Shown here: positions 54,406 through 63,856 of the stretch, piece after piece
Layout: every line of letters begins with the position of its first letter
Position numbering within the stretch: position 1 is the stretch's first letter
Source: Flavobacterium salmonis
GTDB lineage: Bacteria > Bacteroidota > Bacteroidia > Flavobacteriales > Flavobacteriaceae
DNA length: 64,000 bases
Assembly: GCF_903819435.1 (NCBI RefSeq)
Contig: NZ_CAIJDP010000082.1
Span: 87,265-151,264 of the forward strand
Reading direction: 5' to 3'
Translations under genes and position numbers: made by a program
Notes under the pieces: generated by a model
Seen by the model: only the letters and a program-made list of their open reading frames with translations
Databases searched by the model: none
Told to the model about the DNA's origin: nothing

Positions 54406-56490
54406 CTATTTGTTATAAATATTGGAACTATTTCTATATCCAGATTCGTTTTTATACCAGTTTTTATAGTCTACGCCATTGCTTAAAACCCAATTTATAA
54501 ATTTTAAGTGAGATACATCGATTTTTGCTTTTTCAATTGGATATTCAAAACGATTTGGAAAATCAATAGCCCAAGGTAAGTTATCTTTTGTTTTGTAATA
54601 TTTTCCTATTCCTGACTGAGAGTTATCAAAAGAAGTTCCAAAGTAGGATCGGTCTGCTAAATCAGTTGGTGCGTAATTTGCCAAATGCACTTCTTTACCT
54701 CTTTCTTTATTTACTATGATGAATGGGTTGTAAGGAGCCATTCCGAAGGTACTAGCATCAATAGGATTAACCAAATCTATGGTAACTTCAATAGGCTCTG
54801 AGGCAACAAATGGCTGACTGGAGTTAGTGTTACCAGAACCGTGTTTCCATGCATTATCGAAAACAATTATGGTAGCATTTTTTTGACCGGCTTCTGTTCC
54901 ATTACCGTTTGTTTTTATGTATCCTTCTGTATATTTTGTTCCAGTTACGGATGCAACTTGTGATGGAGTTACTCCAGAAATTGAGAAACCAAAACCATTT
55001 TGAAAACTTGCTCCAATAGCTCTTACTGTAAATTTTCCTTTCAAACTAACTACCTTATTTTGGGCATTTGTAATTCTATTAAAATTATAATCAATCACTA
55101 AATCATTAAAATCATAATCCCCTTTTGATGGCCATAAATCTTCAAAAGCAAGTGTTCCAAATATGCTGCTGCTTGGGTAAAAGTTATTAAACGCTAATTT
55201 CGGATCATTTGGATAATCATCTGAACTATCTATTATACCGTCTTTATCGGTATCTATTCGTTCAGCATTTAATTTTTGAACGTCCGTTATTTCAACGTTT
55301 TTAATTGGATTTGCACTGGCATAGAAAACAGCGTCATTGAAGTCATTGTCTCCGCCTGGGCGAATTAAATCTTCAAATCCAAGTAAGAACAGACTTCTTT
55401 TTTCATCATAAAGCATGACAGTATGTTGACGATGTTTGATATCTGTCTCTGGATTTAACTCTAAATTAGAGTACAACAAACCCAAACCTTCTGTTGATAG
55501 TCTCGTTGTATCATTCCAACCATTTCGCATCAACATCCAGCCTATTACTGTATTTTTTTCGAAAACACCCAAAGAAACTTTATCCCCAGAATACAATCCA
55601 CCTCCTGAACCAGCAAATGAGGCATTTGGAAAAATCACAAAACATTCTTTAATATCTGCCGCGGTTTTAGGTGGAAAATCTCTGTCATAAGTATAGTATG
55701 CCAATACATTTTTATATCCAGCACCTTCGGATACAAAGGTAATCCAAACTTCAGCTTTGTCTAAAATTACTAAATTATGCTGGCTATTCCCTAAAAGATA
55801 TTCTGGATGATATGTGGGAACTGGCATATTTTCAGGCAAAGCATTGTTTACGTCAGTCAAAAAATCTTTATTTATTACATCAGGTTTAGCCACCAAATAA
55901 TTTGGCACTCCATTAGTGTTATAAGTGCCTATGTAGTTAATTTTCACATTAGCATTCGTTTTACTGTAAAGTCCTGTTTCTTGTTTTGAATAATAGGTTT
56001 TACTGCTGGTTTTTTGTTTTTTTTGGGTATTCCTTGTGCCCCCAAAAGTAAAATTAACCACGCCATTTTCTATTGGCACTTTTGTTTCTGGAACAAAACC
56101 GATAAAGTCAGTTTTTAAAACAACATCTGCCATATCTGCTTCGAAAGTATAATCTACCACAAATTCCCCTTGTAAATTGGTTACACCATTGATAATTTCT
56201 TTACCATTTTCTTCCTCAAAATTAGTCCAAACACAAACTTTAACATTTGGAACAGCATTTCCTTCATTATCCTTTGTTCGAATGGTTACTTTGGCCTCTT
56301 TAGTGTTTTTCCAGTCAAATGTTGGAGAAGCTTTTAAATTATCAATTGCAACTTCACCTGGATCTGTGGGAGGTTCAGCGGGATCTTTACTGCATGAACT
56401 TAGCAAAAAAACAGCTATTATTAATAATTTCATTATTAATGAATAATTATTCTTTCTTGCATTTTTAATTAAGAGGCTGAAATTTTTCAT
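54406..56490 (-). CDS. LruC-domain lipoprotein
   Basis: 694 residues. The likely mature form starts at the Cys of FLLSSCSKDP. An internal ATG at 56433 gives a tighter lipoprotein signal (MKLLIIAVFLLSSC), while the first ATG adds 19 basic residues, so the start is uncertain. A domain of about 55-150 looks Ig-like/Cna-B (AKVTIRTKDNEGNAVPNVKV). Next comes a Ca-binding-type DTDKDGIIDSSDDYPNDPKL motif. The LruC/DUF4842 C-terminus spans about 420-690 (GTLAFEDLWPSKGDYDFNDL, PYNPFIIVNKERGKEVHLAN). Surface protein of unknown role. Confidence 0.85.
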   Translation of the reverse strand: MKNFSLLIKNARKNNYSLIMKLLIIAVFLLSSCSKDPAEPPTDPGEVAIDNLKASPTFDWKNTKEAKVTIRTKDNEGNAVPNVKVCVWTNFEEENGKEIINGVTNLQGEFVVDYTFEADMADVVLKTDFIGFVPETKVPIENGVVNFTFGGTRNTQKKQKTSSKTYYSKQETGLYSKTNANVKINYIGTYNTNGVPNYLVAKPDVINKDFLTDVNNALPENMPVPTYHPEYLLGNSQHNLVILDKAEVWITFVSEGAGYKNVLAYYTYDRDFPPKTAADIKECFVIFPNASFAGSGGGLYSGDKVSLGVFEKNTVIGWMLMRNGWNDTTRLSTEGLGLLYSNLELNPETDIKHRQHTVMLYDEKRSLFLLGFEDLIRPGGDNDFNDAVFYASANPIKNVEITDVQKLNAERIDTDKDGIIDSSDDYPNDPKLAFNNFYPSSSIFGTLAFEDLWPSKGDYDFNDLVIDYNFNRITNAQNKVVSLKGKFTVRAIGASFQNGFGFSISGVTPSQVASVTGTKYTEGYIKTNGNGTEAGQKNATIIVFDNAWKHGSGNTNSSQPFVASEPIEVTIDLVNPIDASTFGMAPYNPFIIVNKERGKEVHLANYAPTDLADRSYFGTSFDNSQSGIGKYYKTKDNLPWAIDFPNRFEYPIEKAKIDVSHLKFINWVLSNGVDYKNWYKNESGYRNSSNIYNK

Positions 56491-57216
56491 GATTTTTACT
56501 TTTTAAGAATAAAATATAATACGAATAAAGTATTGAAAAATATGACTGTTATTAATTGTGAAGTTTTACTATTGGAAAGTAGTATTTAAAGTATTACTTT
56601 TTAAAATAAAAAAAACTTTAAACAACTATGAAATCACTAAATTCACCAATCAAATATTAAAATTACAACTTAAATAGCAAAAAAAGAGCACGTATAAATA
56701 CCTGATTTATAAATATTATACAGTAAAACCCTAAAAACCATTTTTTATATCTCGATTAAAATATTGGTTCTGTTTTTAGTAACCTAATTGTAGCCAAAAA
56801 CAATTTGCCTTTAATTTTGGCTAAATCTGAGCTTTAAATTCTATACAATTCCCACTAATAGTAAATTACGAACATCTCCACCAACATCTTTAAAGAAAAG
56901 TCTTCTTTAATTAGAATATAAATTTTGGTTCAACCTTCATCTTGTCCTAAGAAATCTCTTGTGCTAATTTTACCATTAGATATCCAGGATTGATAAGTTC
57001 TGTGAGTCTGATTTCAAATAAATTTTGTTGAAAATCGAATTTAATTTTGCCTAAAACATTATCCCTTTTTCATACTGAAATGTATCTTTTTTGGCAAATT
57101 AACTTATCCTTTTTAACTCTTTTTATTCACAAAACATTAAAGTTGCAACTAATTTCATAAATGCCGTTTAACATTTTTATTAGTTCTTGTTTTCACATTC
57201 AAAATATTACAAATGG
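56491..57216. other. AT-rich intergenic stretch, no gene seen
   Basis: About 725 bp. I find no open frame, RNA or strong hairpin that I can support. Confidence 0.5.
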
Positions 57217-58266
57217 TTAAGTTTGGGCTGGTTCATTAATATTAAGTGTAAAAAAAAATGTAGCTCCATCACCTAAAACACTTTCTACCCAAATTTCTCC
57301 ATTATAATACTGGATGATTTTTTTTACTATAGAAAGTCCTATTCCTGATGAATTACCTGAACTATCCAGCTTTGTAAAGATGTTGAAAATTTTATCGACA
57401 TAAGCTTTATCTATTCCTATCCCGTTATCTTTTACGTAAAACTCGGGTAAGTTATCTTTATTTATGTTGTATCCGATTTCTATAATTCCAGTCTCTTTAT
57501 CGTTATATTTAATGCTATTATTAATTAAATTTTCAAAAAGCTGTTTAAATCTATAGTAATTACCATATATTTTAGGGAGTTCATTATGTAGTTTTATTTC
57601 ATAATTAACAGGCAGTAAAGTTGTTCTAATAATTTCATCTAAAAGTACATTAAAGTCAACAATTCTATTTTCGGATTGCAGTTTATCAATTGATGAGTAG
57701 TCTAAAATCCCTTTTATTAGCAGATCCATTTTTTCGACACTAAGCAAAATAAGATTTAATGAATCTAAATTATCACTGCTAAGTTTGTCTTTGTTATCAG
57801 TAATAAACCATTCAATAAGTGTGTTTATACTTCTTAAAGGAGCTTTTAAGTCATGAGACACTGCATGTGCATAATCATTTAGTTCCTGATTTTGTAATTC
57901 AAGGTTTCTGAGGAGTTTTTCACGTTGTTCGTTAATTTTAATTATTTCCTCAGATTGTAGCTTTATATATTCGGTTGCACTAACCTTTTCAGACGAATAA
58001 TTATTTACATCAAGATTCATTGAACTCAATATAAATTCAAGATTATTATTGACTTCTTTCAGATTACGCGCTTCTTCCCTTAATTTTTCATTGGCTTCAA
58101 ACAACTCGTCTGAACTAAATTTCATCGCTCTTTGAAGCAATGCAATTTGCTCATCAAAATTTATATATGAGTTGTTTACTGCATTTAAGAAGCTCTCAAA
58201 TCCATCAGGAATAGCACCTCCCAGGTGTTTTGCTATTTGTCTTTTTAATAAGGAGTTTAGGTTCAT
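57217..58266 (-). CDS. NahK-like sensor histidine kinase
   Basis: 349 residues, soluble. The N-terminus (LLKRQIAKHLGGAIPDGFES, then FLNAVNNSYINF and FSSDELFEANEKL) matches the region found in kinases next to FIST proteins (the NosP-associated kinase NahK), followed by a coiled coil. Dimerisation domain with His138 in HAVSHDLKAPLRS. HATPase with LFENLINNSIKYND, VKDNGIGID and SGIGLSIVKK. Its ATG shares a base with the FIST stop (TAATG), so they are translationally coupled and probably work as sensor and kinase. Confidence 0.92.
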   Translation of the reverse strand: MNLNSLLKRQIAKHLGGAIPDGFESFLNAVNNSYINFDEQIALLQRAMKFSSDELFEANEKLREEARNLKEVNNNLEFILSSMNLDVNNYSSEKVSATEYIKLQSEEIIKINEQREKLLRNLELQNQELNDYAHAVSHDLKAPLRSINTLIEWFITDNKDKLSSDNLDSLNLILLSVEKMDLLIKGILDYSSIDKLQSENRIVDFNVLLDEIIRTTLLPVNYEIKLHNELPKIYGNYYRFKQLFENLINNSIKYNDKETGIIEIGYNINKDNLPEFYVKDNGIGIDKAYVDKIFNIFTKLDSSGNSSGIGLSIVKKIIQYYNGEIWVESVLGDGATFFFTLNINEPAQT

Positions 58267-59399
58267 TATTCGCTAAGAAGTGTTAAAGTCATTGTCTGAT
58301 TATGTAATTGACATCTCGTACTTGCAAAAAACGGTGCCATTTCTCCATAAGAATAAAAACCTGTTAAAACTGTTTCACTATCTAAAATTGATTTTACTTC
58401 TTCAATTTCTTCTTCAACACGTTGATCCATAACAAGTTTTCGCCCAACACAACTTATAAGTATTGCCAGACTTGGTTTTATTGTCCTGTCTTTCATAGCA
58501 TACTGAGCTGCCAGGCTGGCTCCTTCAGCGATGCTATCTATCGACGCCATCATGAGCTGTACCTTTGAGTTTAGGGGTACATCTCCCGCAAGGATCATGG
58601 ATTGATTGTCATTGTCAATATTAAGTATTGTCCTTACCAGAGCATCTTCTTTTCCGGGAGGTGTAACATTTAGCGGGTATAAAAGAGAGGCTTGCGGAAG
58701 TTCACTGGCCTTTTCTCCTAAATATTTTTTATATAGTTCTAATGCCGGCTGCCCATCTATCTCGTACAAAATATTTCCCTCAGAACGTGTAATTATTCTT
58801 TCGGGACCAAATGGCTGCCATCCCCCATAACTGGCAAAACTAATTTCTAATGTTTCTCCATAAAAACCAATTAATACAACTTCTCCTTCTCTTGGATTTT
58901 CATTATAAGACGCAAGGGTTTTTTCAAATTTTGCATCATCACCGCACATACCTCCTGTTATTGATAAGTTTGAATCGATAGCATCTTCCAGTCCATTTAT
59001 TAATGAACTTCCGTTAATGAAACTTCCTTCAGACAGCACAAAAAGATGTTTTAAGTTCTCTTTCGGCATACTTGAGTACAAACTTTTCCCCAGAGCAACA
59101 CCATCTTTATTATAGTCTAGAATATTACCGGTTTTAATTATGAAACTACTTCTTTCAAATTCTATTGCTGTTACTGTGGCAGAATCATCAAGGACATTTA
59201 TATCAGCAATTTCACCAGCTGTAGAGCCGTAAACTATATGTTCATAAGGGAATTCTCTTTTAATATCCTTTAAAAAAAGTTCGTCTTCAAGCAGCAATCG
59301 GCTTGCAAATACCAGCACTAATGGATTCTTTAGAGTGATTTTATCGGTAAGATAATTCCATGTAAGGTTATCTTTTTTAAAAGCTTGTATTATTTTCAT
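58266..59399 (-). CDS. FIST-domain sensor protein (NosP-like)
   Basis: 377 residues. FIST_N about 25-215 (PLVLVFASRLLLEDELFLKD, LKHLFVLSEGSFINGSSLIN, LSITGGMCGDDAKFEKTLA) and FIST_C about 220-365 (LYEIDGQPALELYKKYLGEK, ILISCVGRKLVMDQRVEEEI, GFYSYGEMAPF). FIST proteins include NosP, a haem protein that binds nitric oxide and controls the kinase NahK. The NahK-like gene overlaps here. I cannot identify the haem ligand, so NO sensing is inference from family and context. Confidence 0.88.
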   Translation of the reverse strand: MKIIQAFKKDNLTWNYLTDKITLKNPLVLVFASRLLLEDELFLKDIKREFPYEHIVYGSTAGEIADINVLDDSATVTAIEFERSSFIIKTGNILDYNKDGVALGKSLYSSMPKENLKHLFVLSEGSFINGSSLINGLEDAIDSNLSITGGMCGDDAKFEKTLASYNENPREGEVVLIGFYGETLEISFASYGGWQPFGPERIITRSEGNILYEIDGQPALELYKKYLGEKASELPQASLLYPLNVTPPGKEDALVRTILNIDNDNQSMILAGDVPLNSKVQLMMASIDSIAEGASLAAQYAMKDRTIKPSLAILISCVGRKLVMDQRVEEEIEEVKSILDSETVLTGFYSYGEMAPFFASTRCQLHNQTMTLTLLSE

Positions 59400-59403
59400 A
59401 ATT

Positions 59404-61320
59404 TTATTTGTTTAGCTGTATATAAAATGTAGTACCATAACCTAAATCACTTTCTATCCAAATTTTACCTTTGTAATAATTAACTATTTTTTTTACTATT
59501 GATAAGCCCAGACCTGTAGATTTTTCGCTATTTGTGAGTGATTGAAATGTTTTAAAAATCTTTTCAAAATGTTCCTCAGCAATACCTGGACCATTATCTT
59601 TTACCGAAAAAATATAATGTAATTCATGCTCTTCTGCATTTATCTGAATTATACCCTCAGGTTTGTCATTATAAATAACTGCATTTCCTATTAAATTTTG
59701 AAAAAGTTGATGTATTCTGAACTTGTCAGCATTAATGACAGGCATTCGCTCCGATATTTGTACTACTATGTTGCTAGGAATATCAATTGTGTTTACAATA
59801 TTTTCTACAACTTCTAAAGTATTAACAGGTTGAAAAATTTCAGTATTTTCATTATTTATTTTAGAGTATGTTAGTATTCCTTGTATGAGCCGGTCCATCT
59901 TTTCGATTTTACCTTCTATCAAATTCAGGTATTGCATCGATTGTTCTCCTAATTTAGCTTTATTGTCTTCTTTTATCCAATAAATTAAAGAGTTAATACT
60001 TCTTAATGGTGATTTAAGATCGTGAGATACAATTTGAGCATATTCTTCAAGATCATTATTACTTTTCTCCAAACTAGCTAAAAGCTGTTCCTTTTGCTCT
60101 TCAAATATTTTGCGTTCTGTGATATCTTCTTCAATGGCAAAAAAACGTGAGATTTCTCCCCATTTATTATACAATGCCTGACCTTGGATTTTTACCCAAT
60201 ATTTTTTTCCTGTTTTTGAATAATTAATAATTTCACAGCTAAATGGCTCTCCCTTTTTTATTTGCTGGCTTAGATAGGTAACTGCTTCTGGGTTACTTTC
60301 TACACCTTGTAGCAATTTACCTGGTTTCAAACCTATAAGTTCTTCCGCATCATATCCAGACATCATTGTAAAACTTGAATTAACCCATTCTATTTTTCCT
60401 TCTTTGTCGCTAATTATAACTGCATTGATATTTTTTTCTGCAATTAGTGATAATAAAATTAATTGCTCCTCTTTCTTTTTCTCATCAGTGATATCTTCAA
60501 TTACAGCAAAATACTGCAATAGTTCACCGTTTTTATTATAAATAGGCTGTCCTTTTGTTCGAGTCCAAAAATAAGATCCATCTTTACGACCATGGGTAAT
60601 TTCTACATCAAATGATTCGCCAGTCAAAAAAAGATTAACCATTTTTTTTATAGCCTCTTTATCTGTATTAAAAGTTTTGCCTACCTCAATGGGCGATTTT
60701 CCAAGAATATCTTCCTTTGTAAACCCTGTTATTTTATGATACGCATCATTGCACCAAAATATTTTTGCATCAGAATCAGTAAAAACTATAGCATTTTTGT
60801 TAGCACTGGCAACTAATGAAATCCGGTTTAATTCTTCACGATCCTTATTAAGTTCTTCTCTTTGACGATTATTAACTTCAAGTAATTCATTGAGTTCATT
60901 ATTCTTTACTTCCTGATTTTTTAATATTTGCAATAAATCAAGCTGTGGGTCATAATTAGCGAAGTCAGATATTGTAAGGTTATTTTTTTTTACCTCTTCA
61001 ACAGATGTTAACCATGGCGAACCAATAAAAAGAAAATGATTATGTACAGAAACAAACTGTCCTCTAATCACTAAATCATTTTCTATACACTCTAGAATTA
61101 CTAATTGATTTAAGTTTTCTGATATTGTTTCTGCATCTATTTTTTCCATGAAAGGTCTTTTTGATGCGAAATAATCTGTGAATTTGATTTGTTCTTTTAT
61201 TGAAGGAAGAACTTTTTTTAAGCTTTTTCCATAAGACGAAATAAGCATTTGCTGATCAAACAAAATGTAGAAAGGAAAGACTTCATTAAATCTCTCGGTA
61301 GTAAAATTAATTGAATCCAT
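59404..61320 (-). CDS. HNOBA-PAS-PAS sensor histidine kinase
   Basis: 638 residues, soluble. The N-terminal about 150 residues resemble the H-NOX-associated (HNOBA) domain: RFNEVFPFYILFDQQMLISS, FTDYFASKRPF, GSPWLTSVEEVKKNNLTISD. A coiled coil and two PAS/PAC domains follow (NAIVFTDSDAKIFWCNDAYH, NAVIISDKEGKIEWVNSSFT). The kinase core has His433 in IVSHDLKSPLRS and an HATPase with VKDNGPGIAEEHF and STGLGLSIVKK. Adjacent to the H-NOX gene (5-nt gap) it is the obvious output partner. Confidence 0.92.
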   Translation of the reverse strand: MDSINFTTERFNEVFPFYILFDQQMLISSYGKSLKKVLPSIKEQIKFTDYFASKRPFMEKIDAETISENLNQLVILECIENDLVIRGQFVSVHNHFLFIGSPWLTSVEEVKKNNLTISDFANYDPQLDLLQILKNQEVKNNELNELLEVNNRQREELNKDREELNRISLVASANKNAIVFTDSDAKIFWCNDAYHKITGFTKEDILGKSPIEVGKTFNTDKEAIKKMVNLFLTGESFDVEITHGRKDGSYFWTRTKGQPIYNKNGELLQYFAVIEDITDEKKKEEQLILLSLIAEKNINAVIISDKEGKIEWVNSSFTMMSGYDAEELIGLKPGKLLQGVESNPEAVTYLSQQIKKGEPFSCEIINYSKTGKKYWVKIQGQALYNKWGEISRFFAIEEDITERKIFEEQKEQLLASLEKSNNDLEEYAQIVSHDLKSPLRSINSLIYWIKEDNKAKLGEQSMQYLNLIEGKIEKMDRLIQGILTYSKINNENTEIFQPVNTLEVVENIVNTIDIPSNIVVQISERMPVINADKFRIHQLFQNLIGNAVIYNDKPEGIIQINAEEHELHYIFSVKDNGPGIAEEHFEKIFKTFQSLTNSEKSTGLGLSIVKKIVNYYKGKIWIESDLGYGTTFYIQLNK

Positions 61321-61325
61321 ACATA

Positions 61326-61865
61326 TTACCAGCTTATTTTAAACACATCCTCAAATTTGTTTAACTGTCTGGATACAATATGCTCAATTTCTACATTGCT
61401 TTCAAATGCTCTTATTAAACCGTTAAGATACCCTTTTATATATTCTTTCATCCCGGACGTATTTGTGTAATAATGTAACATTAAAATAGTATCATTTACA
61501 ACAGTTACTTTAAATTCAGGTGGAGTTAGTTTTGGGTATATCAACAACATCCGGTTATGAAAGCTAGGTAAATTTAGTAAATAATCTTTAAAATCATTGT
61601 CTCTAAACTGCATAATTAACAGATATTTCTCACGAGTTATCTTTACAACGTACTCTCCTAATTGAAAAAGGATTTTATCGATAGCTAAATTGGTGCTTTT
61701 TGATAATTGTTTTGCTATTTCAAAAGTAATAGCATCATTATAAGGCTGATCTATGGTTTTAGTATTCATAGAGACTAAACTTTTAGAAATAGTAATATTC
61801 CATGTTTCTACATCGAAAGTATCTATCACGTATTGCTCAAAAGCCTTATAAATTATTCCGTACAT
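61326..61865 (-). CDS. H-NOX-like (haem NO-binding) protein with altered YxSxR motif
   Basis: 179 residues, single H-NOX-sized domain. MYGIIYKAFEQYVIDTF opens like canonical H-NOX (MYGLVNKAIQ). The proximal haem ligand is present as His103 (LPSFHNRMLLIYPKLTPPEF). The haem-propionate motif YxSxR, normally in LHYxSxR, reads LHYYTNTSG: Tyr132 stays, but Ser becomes Thr134 and Arg becomes Thr136 (codons within 61458-61472). The remainder (GYLNGLIRAF) is normal. It should be a gas sensor for the HNOBA kinase downstream, with altered haem contacts. Confidence 0.87.
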   Translation of the reverse strand: MYGIIYKAFEQYVIDTFDVETWNITISKSLVSMNTKTIDQPYNDAITFEIAKQLSKSTNLAIDKILFQLGEYVVKITREKYLLIMQFRDNDFKDYLLNLPSFHNRMLLIYPKLTPPEFKVTVVNDTILMLHYYTNTSGMKEYIKGYLNGLIRAFESNVEIEHIVSRQLNKFEDVFKISW

Positions 61866-61874
61866 GACGCTATT

Positions 61875-62288
61875 TTATTGAGATATTAACTCGTTTATAC
61901 TCCAGTATTCAATCATTTTTTTTATTTTATCTACATATTCCTCGTATTTTAATGGTTTAAGCATATATCCAGCTATACCTATTCTGTAAAACTCTAAAAC
62001 ATCTTTATGGTTGTTAGAAGTGGTTAATACTATAGCAGGTATGTATTTTAAAACATCATCAGCTTTAAGAATGCCTAAAAATTCTATTCCATTTATTTTG
62101 GGCATGTTAAGATCCAATACAATTATATCAGGAATAATTACCTTATCTTTAAGTATCGTAAGTGCTTCTTCGCCGTTATTTGCTTCTATTATTTTATGAA
62201 CTTGCTCAAAGTTTGCTAAAACTCTATTAAATTTCATAATCTCAATAGCATCGTCTTCTATTAATAATATATTTAATGGCTTTGACAT
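61875..62288 (-). CDS. Single-domain response regulator
   Basis: 137 residues, receiver only. LLIEDDAIEIMKFNRV supplies the acidic pair, IIVLDLNMPKINGIEF the phospho-acceptor Asp, IVLTTSNN the Thr, and GYMLKPLKYEEYVDKI the Lys. The Rcp1-like layout is common for regulators paired with bacteriophytochrome- and PAS-type kinases. First gene of the NO-sensing operon, 9 nt before the H-NOX gene. The downstream target is unknown; no output domain is fused to it. Confidence 0.93.
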   Translation of the reverse strand: MSKPLNILLIEDDAIEIMKFNRVLANFEQVHKIIEANNGEEALTILKDKVIIPDIIVLDLNMPKINGIEFLGILKADDVLKYIPAIVLTTSNNHKDVLEFYRIGIAGYMLKPLKYEEYVDKIKKMIEYWSINELISQ

Positions 62289-62564
62289 GTAGTTTTTGTA
62301 TAAAATTAGTATTCAAATTTAATTATAGCTTTATATTACTTTGTATATATTTCGGTAAATTGTACAAAACTGTAGTCGAATGGTATGAATTTATCGTTAA
62401 ATAGAAATAAAAAAATGTTTTTTATTTCTATATATAAGATTATACTTTCAAAAAAAATAATACTAAATACTGCTTAAAAAGAAATGACATGACTGCATTG
62501 ATACCAAGCTACACAAGTATTCCAAGATTATTTTATCCGTTTACCAAATCTTCCACTTTTAATC
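62289..62564. other. Promoter region of the H-NOX operon
   Basis: Read on the minus strand it has TAAATTTG (62321-62314), an exact -7 match about 26 nt upstream of the start, without a convincing -33. A 13-bp perfect palindrome at 62402-62430 is listed separately. No gene. Confidence 0.45.
62402..62430. repeat. 13-bp perfect inverted repeat upstream of the H-NOX operon
   Basis: TAGAAATAAAAAA / TTTTTTATTTCTA around a 3-nt loop. It could be a regulator site or a bidirectional terminator separating the operon from the repeat array. It is about 114 nt upstream of the first start codon. Confidence 0.45.
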
Positions 62565-62706
62565 CATTTTAATAGAAATAGTTAACCTGCAAAACAAACA
62601 CTAGATTGTACTTACTAACGATTTAAAAAGTTCGTTGATCTACAGTAAACTGTTAGTCGTCTAATAGTTAAAATGAAAAACAAAAAAGTAACCTAGATTT
62701 GTGATC

Positions 62707-62796
62707 TAATAATTGTATTGCCCCCAACGATAAAATTATCATCCAAAAACAATTTTAATCTAATTTAAAAGCTCCTCACCACAAGGAGCTTTTTTA
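62707..62796 (+). ncRNA. Predicted sRNA, array copy 1 (diverged)
   Basis: Starts about 6 nt after an exact -7 element TAGATTTG (62694-62701) and ends at the hairpin AAAGCTCCT / AGGAGCTTT with T-run. The upstream half differs from other copies, yet the -7 element, the 19-nt spacing to the C-run and the whole 3' part are kept, which suggests selection for a transcript. Confidence 0.5.
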
Positions 62797-62972
62797 TTGT
62801 TTTTACAAAATGAAACCTCATACTCGATTTTAACAGAAATTAGATCACTTGAAAACTAAACCAATACGCTATTATGCTTGTTAACGATTTTCAAAAGCCA
62901 TTGGTCTACAGCAAAAAGCTAATCATCTAATAATTAAAGAAAAGCCTGAAAAGTAATCGACATTTGTAATGT

Positions 62973-63062
62973 AATAATTACATTGCCCCCCAACGATAAA
63001 ATTATCATCCAAAAACAATTTTAATCTAATTTAAAAGCTCCTTGCCACAAGGAGCTTTTTTA
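62973..63062 (+). ncRNA. Predicted sRNA, array copy 2
   Basis: Follows GACATTTG (62960-62967), one mismatch from TAnnTTTG. The 5' end is a palindrome (AATGTAATAATTACATT), then CCCCCC and the conserved body, ending in the terminator hairpin at 63034-63061. Confidence 0.5.
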
Positions 63063-63237
63063 TTGTTTTTACAAAATGAAACCTCATACTCGATTTTAAC
63101 AGAAATTAGATCACTTGTAAAATAAACAAATACGCTATTATGCTTTTTAACGATTTTCAAACGCAATTGGTCTACAGCAAAAAGCTAATCATCTAATAGT
63201 TAAAGAAAAGCCTAAAAAGTAATCGACATTTGTAATG

Positions 63238-63327
63238 TAATAATTACATTGCCCCCCAACGATAAAATTATCATCCAAAAACAATTTTAATCTAATTTAA
63301 AAGCTCCTCCCACAAGGAGCTTTTTTA
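63238..63327 (+). ncRNA. Predicted sRNA, array copy 3
   Basis: Same layout as copy 2: -7-like GACATTTG ending at 63232 and T-run ending at 63326. The terminator loop is two bases shorter. Confidence 0.5.
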
Positions 63328-63502
63328 TTGTTTTTACAAAATGAAACCTCATACTCGATTTTAACAGAAATTAGATCACTTGTAAAATAAACAAATACGC
63401 TATTATGCTTTTTAACGATTTTCAAAAGCAATTGGTCTACAGCAAAAAGCTAATCATCTAATAGTTAAAGAAAAGCCTAAAAAGTAATCGACATTTGTAA
63501 TG

Positions 63503-63590
63503 TAATAATTACATTGTCCCCCAACGATAAAATTATTATCCAAAACAATTTTAGTTAATTTAAAAGCTCCTCGCCCCAGGGAGCTTTTTT
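63503..63590 (+). ncRNA. Predicted sRNA, array copy 4
   Basis: Same layout with the most substitutions in the body (TTATTATCC, TTTAGTTAATT). The terminator reads AAAGCTCC-TCGCCCCA-GGGAGCTTT, so the hairpin is still intact. Confidence 0.5.
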
Positions 63591-63766
63591 ATTGTTTTTA
63601 CAAAATGAAACCTCATACTCGATTTTAACAAAAACTAGATCACTTGTAAAATAAACCAATACGCTATTATGCTTGTTAACGATTTTCAAAAGCCATTGGT
63701 CTACAGCAAAAAGCTAATCATCTAATAGTTAAAGAAAAGCCTGAAAAGTAATCGACATTTGTAATG

Positions 63767-63856
63767 TAATAATTACATTGCCCCCCAACGATAAAATTAT
63801 CATCCAAAAACAATTTTAATCTAATTTAAAAGCTCCTCGCCACAAGGAGCTTTTTT
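63767..63856 (+). ncRNA. Predicted sRNA, array copy 5
   Basis: Close match to copy 2 in sequence and length; TTTG ends at 63761 and the T-run at 63856. A sixth unit begins at about 63885 but its transcript would lie outside the window. Confidence 0.5.

Noticed and set aside
54234..54500. Plus-strand ORF of 88 codons
   Set aside because: Overlaps the LruC gene on the other strand and looks like random translation of AT-rich DNA.
62811..62834. Seven-codon ORF (MKPHTRF) conserved in each array unit
   Set aside because: It lies just after the terminator in each unit; its conservation follows from the repeat itself, and one copy has a missense change. No evidence of translation.
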